From assembly GCF_003054195.1 (NCBI RefSeq), contig NZ_QBKP01000004.1, positions 107,350 to 171,349 on the forward strand: a DNA stretch of 64,000 nt, in the 5' to 3' direction. Positions 9,297 through 17,840 of the stretch are shown here, in pieces. The notes beneath the pieces are model-generated. The model saw only the letters and a program-made list of their open reading frames with translations, had not been told where the DNA came from and did no database searches. The position numbers and the translations under genes are program-made. Numbering within the stretch: position 1 is the stretch's first letter; the number at the start of each line of letters is the position of its first letter. This DNA comes from Gemmobacter caeni (GTDB taxonomy: Bacteria > Pseudomonadota > Alphaproteobacteria > Rhodobacterales > Rhodobacteraceae).

Positions 9297-10324
9297 GTGA
9301 TGACGATATTCCCCCGCCGCGCCGCCCGCTGCTGATCGAACTGGACGAAGCCGCGCCCGCCGATCCGGGCCTGGCTCCGCCGGTGCCCGAGGCTGGTGTC
9401 TCCGCCGATCTGGTGCCGCTGCCTGCGCGACAGCAGGGCCTGACGCTGGCGCGCGCACTGATCTGGGCGCTGGGTGCACTGTTCAGCTTTGCGCTTTCGG
9501 TTGCCGCCTATGATTTTGTCGCCAGCCTGATGGCCAGCTCCCCATGGCTGGGATGGGTGGCGCTGGTGCTGACGGGGGTTGCCACCGGGCTGGCGCTGGT
9601 TTTCGCCGCCCGCGAATGGATCGCCTATCTTCGGCTGTCCCTGCTGGACAAGCTGCGCGCGCGGGCGATTGCCGCGCGCCAGAAGGCCGATCTGCATGCC
9701 GCGCGCATCGCCTGCGCCGAGGTCGCCTCGCTCTATCGTCACCGCCCCGAGGCCGGACCGGCACTGCAACGGCTGCGTGACCGGCAGAGCGATGTGCTGG
9801 ATGCCGATGCGCTGATTGACCTGACGGAGCAGGAGCTTCTGGCGCCGCTGGACCTTGCCGCCCGGCGCGAGATCGAGACCGCAGCGCGGCAGGTCGCCAC
9901 CATCACCGCGCTGGTGCCGATGGCGCTTGCGGATGTGGCAACGGCGCTGTTTGCCAACCTGCGCATGATCCGCCGCATCGCGCAGCTTTACGGTGGCCGC
10001 TCGGGTCGCTTCGCCAGCTTCGGCCTGCTGCGGCGCGTCTTCACCTATCTGGTGGCGACCGGCGCCGTGGCGCTGACGGACGATCTGATCGGCTCGGTTG
10101 CCGGGGGCGGCGTACTGTCGAAAATCTCGCGCCGCTTTGGCGAGGGGGTGGTGAATGGCGCGCTGACCGCGCGGATTGGTGTGGCCGCGATGGAATTGTG
10201 CCGCCCCTTGCCCTTCCATGCCCTGCGCCGCCCGCAGGTCACCAATCTCATGGGCCGCGCGCTGGCCGGGGTGTTTGACCGCAGCCCCGCCGCGCGGGCC
10301 GCAACGGGCCAGGCGGAATCCTGA
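9293..10324 (+). CDS. YcjF/TIGR01620-family membrane protein (DUF697)
   Basis: A 343-residue protein starting with GTG inside the end of the ycjX-like gene. A proline-rich cytoplasmic N-terminus (about 1-60) is followed by two membrane helices (about 65-115), a charged helical stretch and a DUF697-like C-terminal region. Family members are the constant partner of YcjX. The translational overlap supports a shared complex at the inner membrane. Function in this group is not established. Confidence 0.84.
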   Translation: MSDDDIPPPRRPLLIELDEAAPADPGLAPPVPEAGVSADLVPLPARQQGLTLARALIWALGALFSFALSVAAYDFVASLMASSPWLGWVALVLTGVATGLALVFAAREWIAYLRLSLLDKLRARAIAARQKADLHAARIACAEVASLYRHRPEAGPALQRLRDRQSDVLDADALIDLTEQELLAPLDLAARREIETAARQVATITALVPMALADVATALFANLRMIRRIAQLYGGRSGRFASFGLLRRVFTYLVATGAVALTDDLIGSVAGGGVLSKISRRFGEGVVNGALTARIGVAAMELCRPLPFHALRRPQVTNLMGRALAGVFDRSPAARAATGQAES

Positions 10325-10379
10325 TTTCCGTTTGTGCCTCACCGGGTTAAGATCGCCCGGAGGATATGAGGGGTGCCTT

Positions 10380-13112
10380 ATGGATGCGATCATCGCCTTG
10401 GTGGTTCTTGTAGCTCTGGCCTTGCCGGTGGGGGTGATCGTCCTGTTCATCACCCAATCCGGCTTGCGCCGCAGGTTGCAAAGTGCCGAAGCGCGACTGG
10501 CCCTGCTTGAGGCGGCCAGAGAGGCCGCGCCGCCGGTGGTCGAAAGCCTGACGCCGGAACCTGCGCCCGCCTCTGGGCCCGATCCGGTTTCCGAGGGCCG
10601 GATTGCGGCCGTCACCCCTTGGGAGCGCGCCCTGGGCACACCTTCTGCGCCACTGTCCGCCGTCGATGCGCCGCCCGCCCCGCAGGAGGCCGGGCAGGAC
10701 CGCCCGCTCGTGCTGCGCGCCGACCGTTTTGCCGCGCTTGCGGGCTGGCTGCGCGAGAACTGGGTCTATGCCGTCTCGGCGCTGTCGCTGGCCCTGGCCG
10801 GTGTTTTCTTCGTGCAATACGGGGTCGAGAAGGGCCTGTTGCCGCCGCCGGTGCGGGTGGTGCTGGCGGTGCTGTTCGGTGCCGGGCTGATCGTGGCCGG
10901 AGAATGGGTGCGCCGGCGCTGGGGCGATGATACCGGCGCGGCAACCGCCTATCTTCCCTCCGTCTTCAGCGGGGCGGGGATCGTTGCGATCTTCGCGGGT
11001 GTGACGGCGGGGCGGCTGATGTACGGGCTTTACGGCCCCGGCCCGACCTTCGCAGGCCTGTTCCTGACCTCGGCGCTCGCGATCTGGCTGGGGTGGCGCC
11101 ACGGTCCCTTCCTGGCGGCGATCGGCCTGATCGGTGCGGCGGCAGCTCCCTTTCTGGTGGACGGCGGCGCCGCACCCACCCCGATCCTTTACGCGCATTA
11201 CCTGCTGGTCGCCGCAACCGGGCTTGCCATCGACGCCTGGCGTCGCTGGGCCTGGATCTCGGTTCTGGCGCTGGTGCTGGCTCAGGTCGGCCTGTGGCTG
11301 ATGGCTATGGGCGGCGCCGGGCTGGCGGCCTGGGGCTGGAGTCTTGTAGCGCTGGTGGTGCTGAGCATCATCATCCCCGAACGCGCGCTGATCCCGGGGC
11401 ATGAGGGACCTTCGACCCTGCGCATTCTGGTGAAGCGGCTGAAGGTCTGGCCCACCTTCCCGGTGCGGCTGGCGTTGGGCAATCTGGTGGCCTCGACCCT
11501 GTTCCTCGTGCTTCTGGTCTCCGGCTGGGGGGCAGAGGGGCTGCTGCCCTTCTTCCTGCTGGCCGGGCTGGCGGTGCTTCTGCTGATCTGGGCCGGGCGC
11601 GCGCCGGGGCTGGAGGATTTGCCGCTGCTGCCCGCCGCCGGATTTCTGGCGAAACTGGTGCTGGCGACGGGGCAGATCTATGCGTGGCAATCGCTGGCCA
11701 TTGACCAGCGTCCGCCGGAAAGCTCTGCGCCCTGGACGGTCAGCCTGCTGGTCGTGGCGGCGGGGGCCATCACGCTGGCCGCAGCGCTGCGCAGCCTGCG
11801 CGGCGGCGGGCTGTTGCCCGCGCTGATTGCGACGCTGGCCGCCCCGGTTGCGATTCTGCTGCTGGAATTCTTCTGGGCGCCCTCTGCCGTACTGGGCACG
11901 GGCCTCTGGGCGGCACATGCCATGGCTTTGGCCGCGGGCATGACCCTGCTTGCAGCGGTGTTCGCGAAGGCTGATGGGCAGCCGGGACGGCGCAGCGCCT
12001 GGGCCGTGCTGTCCGCGCTGTCGCTGATCGCGCTGGCGCTGTTCCTCCTGACCACCGCTGCGGCGCTGACGCTGGCTCTGGCTGTGCTGCTGCTGGTGGC
12101 CGTGGCGCTGGATCGCCGGTTCACCCTGCCGGAAATGGGCTGGTTCGTGCAGGTTGGCGCGGCGGTTCTGTCATGGCGGCTGGTGGTGGACCCCGGACTG
12201 GACTGGGGTATGCAGGCACCGCTGCCACAGGTGGCGCTGGCCTATCTGGGGGTTGCTGCGGCCTGTCTAGCCGGGCTGCGCCTGCTGCCGACGGGGCGGG
12301 CCATGCCCAAGGCCGTGCTGGAAAGCCTCGGGCTGGCGGCGCCGGTCCTGCTGGTCAATCTGGTGCTGACCCGCGCCATGATCCCGGATGACCCGACCAC
12401 GGGCATCGACTGGACGATGAGCCATTGGGGTCTGATCCTGAACGCAATCCCCTGGGCTGTGCTGGCGGGTACACAGCTTTGGCGTGCAGGCGCCTCGGGC
12501 GGGCTGACCCGCTGGCTTCGGCTGGGTCTCGCCAGCATCGCGGCGCTGATCGCGCTGGGCGGTCTGGCGATGGCGCTCGGGCCGGCGAACCCGCTGTTCG
12601 CCTGGTCGGAAGATCCGGCCGGCCGCATTCTGGGTGTGCCGCTGCTGGATACGCTGGCGCTGGCCTATGGCCTGCCCGGGCTGGCGCTGCTGCTTCTGGC
12701 GCCGCGCCTCGTGGCGCTGCCCGCGCGGGGGCGCCTGATTCTGCGCGGCGCGGGGGCGGCGCTTTTGTTGGTCTGGGCGGTGCTGGAGATCCGGCGGCTC
12801 TGGTGGGGCGACTGGATTGGCGCGCAGGATGTGATGCAGGGTGAGCTTTACAGCTATACGCTGGCCATGCTGGCACTGGGCGCGGCGCTTTTGTGGCAGG
12901 CGCTGGCGCGGCGGTCGCTGCACTTGCAGCGGCTGGCGATGGCCGTCATCGCACTGACGGTGGCGAAGGTGTTCCTGTGGGATGCCTCCGGGCTCAGTGG
13001 GCTGACGCGGGTTCTCAGCTTCGCGGGGCTGGGCCTGTCACTGGCGGGGCTGGCCTGGCTGAACCGTTGGGCGCGGGGAGCGATGGCGCAGGGTTCAGAA
13101 CCGCGGGACTGA
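10380..13112 (+). CDS. DUF2339 polytopic membrane protein
   Basis: A 910-residue, extremely hydrophobic protein with more than 20 predicted membrane helices after a short cytoplasmic segment holding a coiled coil (about 25-45, LRRRLQSAEARLALLEAARE) and a Pro/Ala linker. This is the DUF2339 family, whose role is unknown. The ATG at 10380 is preferred because GAGGGG lies about 6 bases upstream and the protein then begins with a membrane helix, as in relatives. The ORF continues open upstream through the end of the previous gene, but that part is not coding. It ends 18 bp inside the convergent globin gene. Confidence 0.85.
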   Translation: MDAIIALVVLVALALPVGVIVLFITQSGLRRRLQSAEARLALLEAAREAAPPVVESLTPEPAPASGPDPVSEGRIAAVTPWERALGTPSAPLSAVDAPPAPQEAGQDRPLVLRADRFAALAGWLRENWVYAVSALSLALAGVFFVQYGVEKGLLPPPVRVVLAVLFGAGLIVAGEWVRRRWGDDTGAATAYLPSVFSGAGIVAIFAGVTAGRLMYGLYGPGPTFAGLFLTSALAIWLGWRHGPFLAAIGLIGAAAAPFLVDGGAAPTPILYAHYLLVAATGLAIDAWRRWAWISVLALVLAQVGLWLMAMGGAGLAAWGWSLVALVVLSIIIPERALIPGHEGPSTLRILVKRLKVWPTFPVRLALGNLVASTLFLVLLVSGWGAEGLLPFFLLAGLAVLLLIWAGRAPGLEDLPLLPAAGFLAKLVLATGQIYAWQSLAIDQRPPESSAPWTVSLLVVAAGAITLAAALRSLRGGGLLPALIATLAAPVAILLLEFFWAPSAVLGTGLWAAHAMALAAGMTLLAAVFAKADGQPGRRSAWAVLSALSLIALALFLLTTAAALTLALAVLLLVAVALDRRFTLPEMGWFVQVGAAVLSWRLVVDPGLDWGMQAPLPQVALAYLGVAAACLAGLRLLPTGRAMPKAVLESLGLAAPVLLVNLVLTRAMIPDDPTTGIDWTMSHWGLILNAIPWAVLAGTQLWRAGASGGLTRWLRLGLASIAALIALGGLAMALGPANPLFAWSEDPAGRILGVPLLDTLALAYGLPGLALLLLAPRLVALPARGRLILRGAGAALLLVWAVLEIRRLWWGDWIGAQDVMQGELYSYTLAMLALGAALLWQALARRSLHLQRLAMAVIALTVAKVFLWDASGLSGLTRVLSFAGLGLSLAGLAWLNRWARGAMAQGSEPRD

Positions 13113-13499
13113 GCCTTCGGGCCGCCGCGCCTCGGTCACGCCCATCGACAGCGCGCGGCCGATGCGATGCGCGATGGCCGACCATGCCGCCGCCGCCTCC
13201 GGGGGCAGGGTGCGGGCCAGCGTAGTGTCGAAAAGGTCGAGCCAGACCGGGAAATGATCCGGCGTCACATCGCCCGCCTGCCGGTGGGCCAGCATGGGTG
13301 AGCCGTCATAGACCCCCTCGCGCAGGATGGCGTTGCGCCAGAACCGGCCGATCTTTTCTTCATGCGCCGGCCAGTCGGTGACGTGCCGCGCAAAGAGCGG
13401 GCCAAGCTGCGGGTGCTGCCGCACGGCGGCGTAGAAAGCCGCGACCTGCGCGTCGATCTGTTCGGGCGTGACGAAGAAGCGGGGCGGGAAGGCGGTCAT
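13095..13499 (-). CDS. Group III truncated haemoglobin-like protein
   Basis: A 134-residue protein of the truncated globin family, group III-like. FFVTPEQIDAQVAAFYAAVRQ gives the start of the B helix region, and LGPLFARHVTDWPAHEEKIGRFW covers the E-helix area. PMLAHRQ supplies the likely proximal (F8) His. Such proteins bind haem and handle O2 or NO. The Met at 13499 is chosen over an upstream one because family similarity begins there. The last 18 bases overlap the end of the DUF2339 gene on the opposite strand. Confidence 0.85.
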   Translation of the reverse strand: MTAFPPRFFVTPEQIDAQVAAFYAAVRQHPQLGPLFARHVTDWPAHEEKIGRFWRNAILREGVYDGSPMLAHRQAGDVTPDHFPVWLDLFDTTLARTLPPEAAAAWSAIAHRIGRALSMGVTEARRPEGSVPRF

Positions 13500-13672
13500 A
13501 GTGGCACCTGTAAAACTTGCACCATCGTTGCGGGTTTTCCGGTGCGGCTCAAGGTGGCGCTTTGACACGGGGGCCTTCCTCGGGGGCATCGAGCCCCCTC
13601 GTAAGGCATTGCCATGGCCTGCGGCATCGGGGCGCCCTGATCTGGCCGGGACAGGGCGTCGGGCGGGGAGGT

Positions 13673-13690
13673 GAGTATTTTTGCAAGAAG
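13673..13690 (+). repeat. Intergenic box, copy 1 (GAGTATTT-type)
   Basis: GAGTATTTTTGCAAGAAG. It matches 16 of 18 positions of a copy on the other strand at 13866-13883. I associate boxes of this type with intergenic regions of Rhodobacteraceae, often just after GC-rich hairpins, as here. Confidence 0.65.
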
Positions 13691-13732
13691 CAAAAAGGGT
13701 AAGGGGTTTCTTAACCTTTACCGGCGCAGTCT

Positions 13733-13755
13733 GCGGTTGCGGTTGCGGTTGCGGT
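13733..13755 (+). repeat. Tandem GCGGTT hexamer run
   Basis: Three full GCGGTT units plus GCGGT in a row, non-coding, about 385 bp upstream of ileS. It may be slippage-prone; no function is apparent. Confidence 0.7.
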
Positions 13756-13865
13756 ACAGGGAGGAGTCCCGATGACCGTCAAGGAGCAAGGCCATCCCGG
13801 CGCGGGTGAATCCGGATGCACGGATATCACGCGTTCATCTGTGCCGGGATGCGCTCTGGCCCCTG

Positions 13866-13883
13866 CTTCTTGCCCAAATACTC
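13866..13883 (-). repeat. Intergenic box, copy 2 (inverted)
   Basis: Read on the minus strand this is GAGTATTTGGGCAAGAAG, differing from copy 1 only by GG for TT. The two copies face each other across 175 bp. Confidence 0.65.
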
Positions 13884-14139
13884 ATGCGACGGCGGGGCCG
13901 GGGGATGCGGCCTGTTTCGCTGGACCCGCGCGCGGGGCTTGCGTATAAGGCCGCCATGATGACCCGACCCGTGCAAGCGGCCCCCGCGCATCTGGTTCTG
14001 CAGGCCTCTGCGGGGCCGTGGAAGATGCCGCATCGAATTACTTGCCCGGCGCTCTGATCGAGCTGCCGGGTTATACCGCTTTCCCTTCGGCCCGCGCAGC
14101 GGGCTGCCCCCGATACCTGCCGTTCAAGGATCGTCCGCG

Positions 14140-17034
14140 ATGTGCGCCGACACGCCTGATACTTCCGACCTGAAATATCCCGTTTTCCTGCCCGAAACCG
14201 ATTTCCCGATGCGTGGCGGCCTGCCGCAGCGCGAGCCGGGCTGGCTGGCCCGCTGGGCTGAGATCGGCATCTATGATCGTCTGCGCGAAAAGACGGGCCG
14301 CACGCCCTTCACGCTGCACGACGGCCCGCCCTATGCCAACGGGCATCTGCACATCGGCCACGCGCTGAACAAGATCCTGAAGGACTTCATCGTGCGCAGC
14401 CAGCAGATGCTGGGCCATGACGCGCGCTATGTGCCGGGCTGGGATTGCCACGGTCTGCCGATCGAATGGAAGATCGAGGAGCAGTATCGCGCCAAGGGGC
14501 TGAACAAGGACGATGTGGACATCGTGGCCTTCCGGCAGGAGTGCCGGAAGTTCGCCGAGGGCTGGATCGACATCCAGCGCGAGGAGTTCAAGCGGCTGGG
14601 CATCACCGGCAACTGGGCTGACCCTTACCTCACGATGGATTTCCACGCCGAGGCGGTGATCGCCGAGGAATTCATGAAATTCCTGATGAACGGCGCGCTG
14701 TATCAGGGATCGAAGCCTGTCATGTGGTCGCCGGTCGAAAAGACCGCGCTGGCCGAAGCGGAGGTGGAGTATCACGACCATACTTCACACACGATCTGGG
14801 TGCGGTTCCGTCCGCTGGATGGCGCGCTGGATGGCGCTTCGGTGGTGATCTGGACGACGACGCCCTGGACGATCCCGCAGAACCGCGCGGTGGCCTACAA
14901 TCCTGCAATCGCCTATGGCGCCTATCGCATCGACGCGGTGGCCGAGAATGCGACGGCGCAGGTCGGCGAGGTGGTGATTCTTGCCGACAAGCTGACCGAG
15001 GGTGTTATGGGTTCGGCCAAGGTTACGGCGGTGACCCGGCTGCGGGATGTGACGGCGGCGGAGTTTGCCAATGTTGCGCTGGCCCACCCCTACCGTGACC
15101 TCGCCGAAAACGGCGAATGGGACTACGACGTCCCCATGCTTCCCGGCGATCATGTCACCGATGACGCGGGCACGGGCTTTGTGCATACGGCGCCCTCGCA
15201 CGGGGATGACGACTATCAGCTTGGGCTGAAATTCGGTCTGCCGATGACCTATAACGTCGAGGCGGATGGCAGCTATCGCGCCGATCTGCCGCTGTTCGGC
15301 GGGCAGGCGATCATTCTGCCGGACGGCAAGGAAGGCCCGGCCAATGTCAGCAATATCAAGGCGCTGCATGGCGCCGGGGCGCTGCTGGCCAAGGGCAAGC
15401 TGAAGCACAGCTATCCGCATTCGTGGCGGTCCAAGGCGCCGTTGATCTATCGCAATACGCCGCAATGGTTTGCCGCCATCGACCGCAAGCTGGACGATGG
15501 CATGTCCACCTATGGCGAGACGATTCGCACCCGCGCGCTGCATTCGATCAACCAGCTTGTGCAGTTCACGCCCGTTTCGGGGCGCAACCGGCTGTATTCC
15601 ATGATCGAGGCGCGGCCCGACTGGGTGCTCAGCCGCCAGCGCGCCTGGGGTGTGCCGCTGACCTGCTTCACCAAGGTGGGGGCGAAGCCGACGGATGCCG
15701 ATTTCCTGCTGCGCGACCCGGAGGTGAATGCCCGTATCATCGCGGCGTTTGAAAAGGACGGCGCCGATGTCTGGTATCAGCCCGGCTTCAAGGAGCAGGT
15801 GCTGGACGGCATCGTGAACCCGGCCGACTATACGCAGGTGTTTGACGTGCTGGATGTGTGGTTCGACTCTGGCTCGACCCATGCTTTCGTGCTGCGCGAC
15901 CGGCCGGATGGCACGGCGGACGGGCTGGCGGACCTGTATCTGGAAGGCACCGACCAGCATCGCGGCTGGTTCCATTCCTCGATGCTGCAAGCCTGCGGCA
16001 CCAAGGGCCGTGCGCCTTATCGCGGTGTGCTGACCCATGGCTTCACGCTCGACGAGAAGGGCATGAAGATGTCCAAGTCGCTGGGCAATACCGTGGCGCC
16101 GCAAGAGGTGATCGACCAGTATGGCGCCGATATCCTGCGGCTCTGGGTGGCGCTGAGCGATTACACCGTCGACCTGCGCATCGGGAAAGAGATCCTGAAA
16201 GGCGTGGCCGACAGCTATCGCCGGCTGCGCAATACCATGCGCTATGTCCTTGGCAACCTTGACGGGTTCACCGAGGCCGAGCGTCTGGCCCCGGCGCAGA
16301 TGCCGGAGCTGGAGCAATGGGTGCTGCACCGTCTGGCCGAACTGGATACCGAGGTGCGCAAGGGCTATGCCGCCTATGATTTCCAGGGCGTGTTCCAGAA
16401 GCTGTTCACCTTCTGCACGGTCGATCTGTCCTCGGTCTATTTCGACATCCGCAAGGATGTGCTGTATTGCGACGCGTCGGACAGCCTCCGCCGCCGGGCC
16501 GCGCGCACGGTGCTGGACATCCTGTTCCACCGGCTGACCGCATGGCTGGCGCCGATCCTGGTGTTCACCATGGAGGAGGTCTGGCTGTGCCGCTTCCCCG
16601 AGGAAGGTTCGTCCATCCACCTGCAAGATATACCCGAGACGCCGAAAGACTGGCTGAACGAGCCGCTGGCGGCGAAATGGGCGCAGATCCGGCAGGTCCG
16701 GCGCGTGGTGACGGCGGCGCTGGAGGTGCAGCGCACCGCCAAGGTGATCGGTGCCTCGCTGGAAGCCGCGCCTGTGGTCCATGTGGAGGATGCCGCGGTT
16801 CTGGCCGCGCTGAAATCGGTGGATTTCGCGCAGGTCTGCATCACATCGGCCATTCAGGTGAGCGGCGATCCGGCGCCGGGCGAGGCGTTCCGCCTGCCCG
16901 AGGTGCCGGGCGTCGCGGTGGTGTTCGAAACGGCGGAGGGCGAGAAATGCGCCCGCTGCTGGCAGATCCTGCCAGATGTGGGCAGCCACAAACACCCGCA
17001 GACCTGTGCCCGCTGTGACGAGGCTTTGGGCTGA
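14140..17034 (+). CDS. ileS: Isoleucyl-tRNA synthetase
   Basis: A 964-residue class I aminoacyl-tRNA synthetase that charges tRNA-Ile. The HIGH signature (residues 71-74, in GHLHIGHALNK) and the KMSKS loop (about 643-647, in GMKMSKSLGNTV) are intact. WTTTPWTIP marks the start of the editing (CP1) domain, and DVWFDSGSTH the return to the Rossmann fold. The C-terminus has a four-Cys zinc site (CARC and CARC). Length is slightly long, as in related alphaproteobacterial enzymes. It is a single gene followed by a terminator at 17041-17070. Confidence 0.97.
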   Translation: MCADTPDTSDLKYPVFLPETDFPMRGGLPQREPGWLARWAEIGIYDRLREKTGRTPFTLHDGPPYANGHLHIGHALNKILKDFIVRSQQMLGHDARYVPGWDCHGLPIEWKIEEQYRAKGLNKDDVDIVAFRQECRKFAEGWIDIQREEFKRLGITGNWADPYLTMDFHAEAVIAEEFMKFLMNGALYQGSKPVMWSPVEKTALAEAEVEYHDHTSHTIWVRFRPLDGALDGASVVIWTTTPWTIPQNRAVAYNPAIAYGAYRIDAVAENATAQVGEVVILADKLTEGVMGSAKVTAVTRLRDVTAAEFANVALAHPYRDLAENGEWDYDVPMLPGDHVTDDAGTGFVHTAPSHGDDDYQLGLKFGLPMTYNVEADGSYRADLPLFGGQAIILPDGKEGPANVSNIKALHGAGALLAKGKLKHSYPHSWRSKAPLIYRNTPQWFAAIDRKLDDGMSTYGETIRTRALHSINQLVQFTPVSGRNRLYSMIEARPDWVLSRQRAWGVPLTCFTKVGAKPTDADFLLRDPEVNARIIAAFEKDGADVWYQPGFKEQVLDGIVNPADYTQVFDVLDVWFDSGSTHAFVLRDRPDGTADGLADLYLEGTDQHRGWFHSSMLQACGTKGRAPYRGVLTHGFTLDEKGMKMSKSLGNTVAPQEVIDQYGADILRLWVALSDYTVDLRIGKEILKGVADSYRRLRNTMRYVLGNLDGFTEAERLAPAQMPELEQWVLHRLAELDTEVRKGYAAYDFQGVFQKLFTFCTVDLSSVYFDIRKDVLYCDASDSLRRRAARTVLDILFHRLTAWLAPILVFTMEEVWLCRFPEEGSSIHLQDIPETPKDWLNEPLAAKWAQIRQVRRVVTAALEVQRTAKVIGASLEAAPVVHVEDAAVLAALKSVDFAQVCITSAIQVSGDPAPGEAFRLPEVPGVAVVFETAEGEKCARCWQILPDVGSHKHPQTCARCDEALG

Positions 17035-17040
17035 CGATCC

Positions 17041-17070
17041 GCACCCCCGCCACCGTGCGGGGGTGTTTGC
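17041..17070 (+). terminator. Rho-independent-type terminator of ileS
   Basis: GCACCCCCGC (17041-17050) pairs with GCGGGGGTGT (17057-17066; nine Watson-Crick pairs and one G-U) around a CACCGT loop, ending in TTT. It begins 6 bp after the ileS stop. Confidence 0.8.
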
Positions 17071-17084
17071 TTCCGGGAGATGCG

Positions 17085-17840
17085 ATGCTGAAAGTGGACC
17101 TCAATTCCGACATCGGTGAAGGTTTCGGCCCGTGGAAGATGGGTGACGATGCGGCGCTGATGGAGGTGATCAGTTCGGCCAATATCGCCTGTGGCTTCCA
17201 CGCCGGCGACCCGGATGTGATGGCCGCGACCATGGCGCTGGCGCAGCGGCACGGGGTGGGGATCGGGGCGCATCCGGGCTTTGCCGATCTTCAGGGTTTC
17301 GGGCGGCGGCGGCTGGCGCTGTCGGCGGCCGAGGTCGCCAATCTGGTGACCTATCAACTGGGCGCCGCGCAGGCGATGGCGCGGGCGGCGGGGGGGCGGG
17401 TGCGGCACCTTAAGCTGCATGGGGCGTTGTCCAACATGGCTTCGGAAGATGCCACTCTGGCGCGGGTCTGCTATGAGGCGGCGCTGAAGGTGCAGCCCGA
17501 TCTGGTGATCATGGTGCTGGCCGCCACGGCGATGGAACAGGTGGTGCGTGACCTTGGTTGCGCCTGGGCGGGCGAAATCTTTGCCGACAGGGCCTATGCC
17601 GATGACGCCACGCTGGTGGATCGCCGCGAACCCGGCGCGGTGCTGCATGATCCGGCGGTGATTTCCGGCCGTATCCTGACTATGCTGCGCGAGGGGGCGA
17701 TCATCGCGGACTCGGGCAAGCGCATCCCCTGCCGGATCGACACGATATGTCTGCATGGCGATACGGCGGGGGCCCTGTCCATCGCGCGCGGTTTGCGCCG
17801 CGATCTTGAGGCGGCGGGCGTGATGATCGCGGCACTTTAG
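17085..17840 (+). CDS. LamB/YcsF family protein (5-oxoprolinase subunit A-like)
   Basis: A 251-residue protein with the family opening DLNSDIGEGFGPWKMGDD and later NIACGFHAGDP, GVGIGAHPGFAD and HLKLHGALSN. In the characterised case (PxpA) the protein joins PxpB and PxpC to form an ATP-dependent 5-oxoprolinase. No pxpB or pxpC lies nearby, so the symbol is withheld. The start at 17085 is taken over an in-frame ATG at 17055, which lies inside the terminator. The gene ends 4 bp inside the convergent sensor kinase gene; the adjacent carboxylate-transport locus may share a theme. Confidence 0.85.
   Translation: MLKVDLNSDIGEGFGPWKMGDDAALMEVISSANIACGFHAGDPDVMAATMALAQRHGVGIGAHPGFADLQGFGRRRLALSAAEVANLVTYQLGAAQAMARAAGGRVRHLKLHGALSNMASEDATLARVCYEAALKVQPDLVIMVLAATAMEQVVRDLGCAWAGEIFADRAYADDATLVDRREPGAVLHDPAVISGRILTMLREGAIIADSGKRIPCRIDTICLHGDTAGALSIARGLRRDLEAAGVMIAAL

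Larger units (their letters stand above)
13500..14139. other. Long intergenic region between the globin and ileS
   Basis: These 640 bp hold no convincing gene. Contents: a GGGGGC/GCCCCC hairpin near 13580-13600; two inverted copies of an 18-base box (13673 and 13866); a (GCGGTT)n tandem run at 13733-13755; a 58-codon open frame at 13772-13948 with a strong GGAGG site but anonymous sequence; and a GCCCGC/GCGGGC hairpin about 40-50 bp before the ileS start. The ileS promoter must lie here, but I could not assign it. Confidence 0.6.

Noticed and set aside
13733-13755. Tandem repeats considered as a CRISPR or iteron array
   Set aside because: Units are six bases without spacers, and no cas or rep gene is near.
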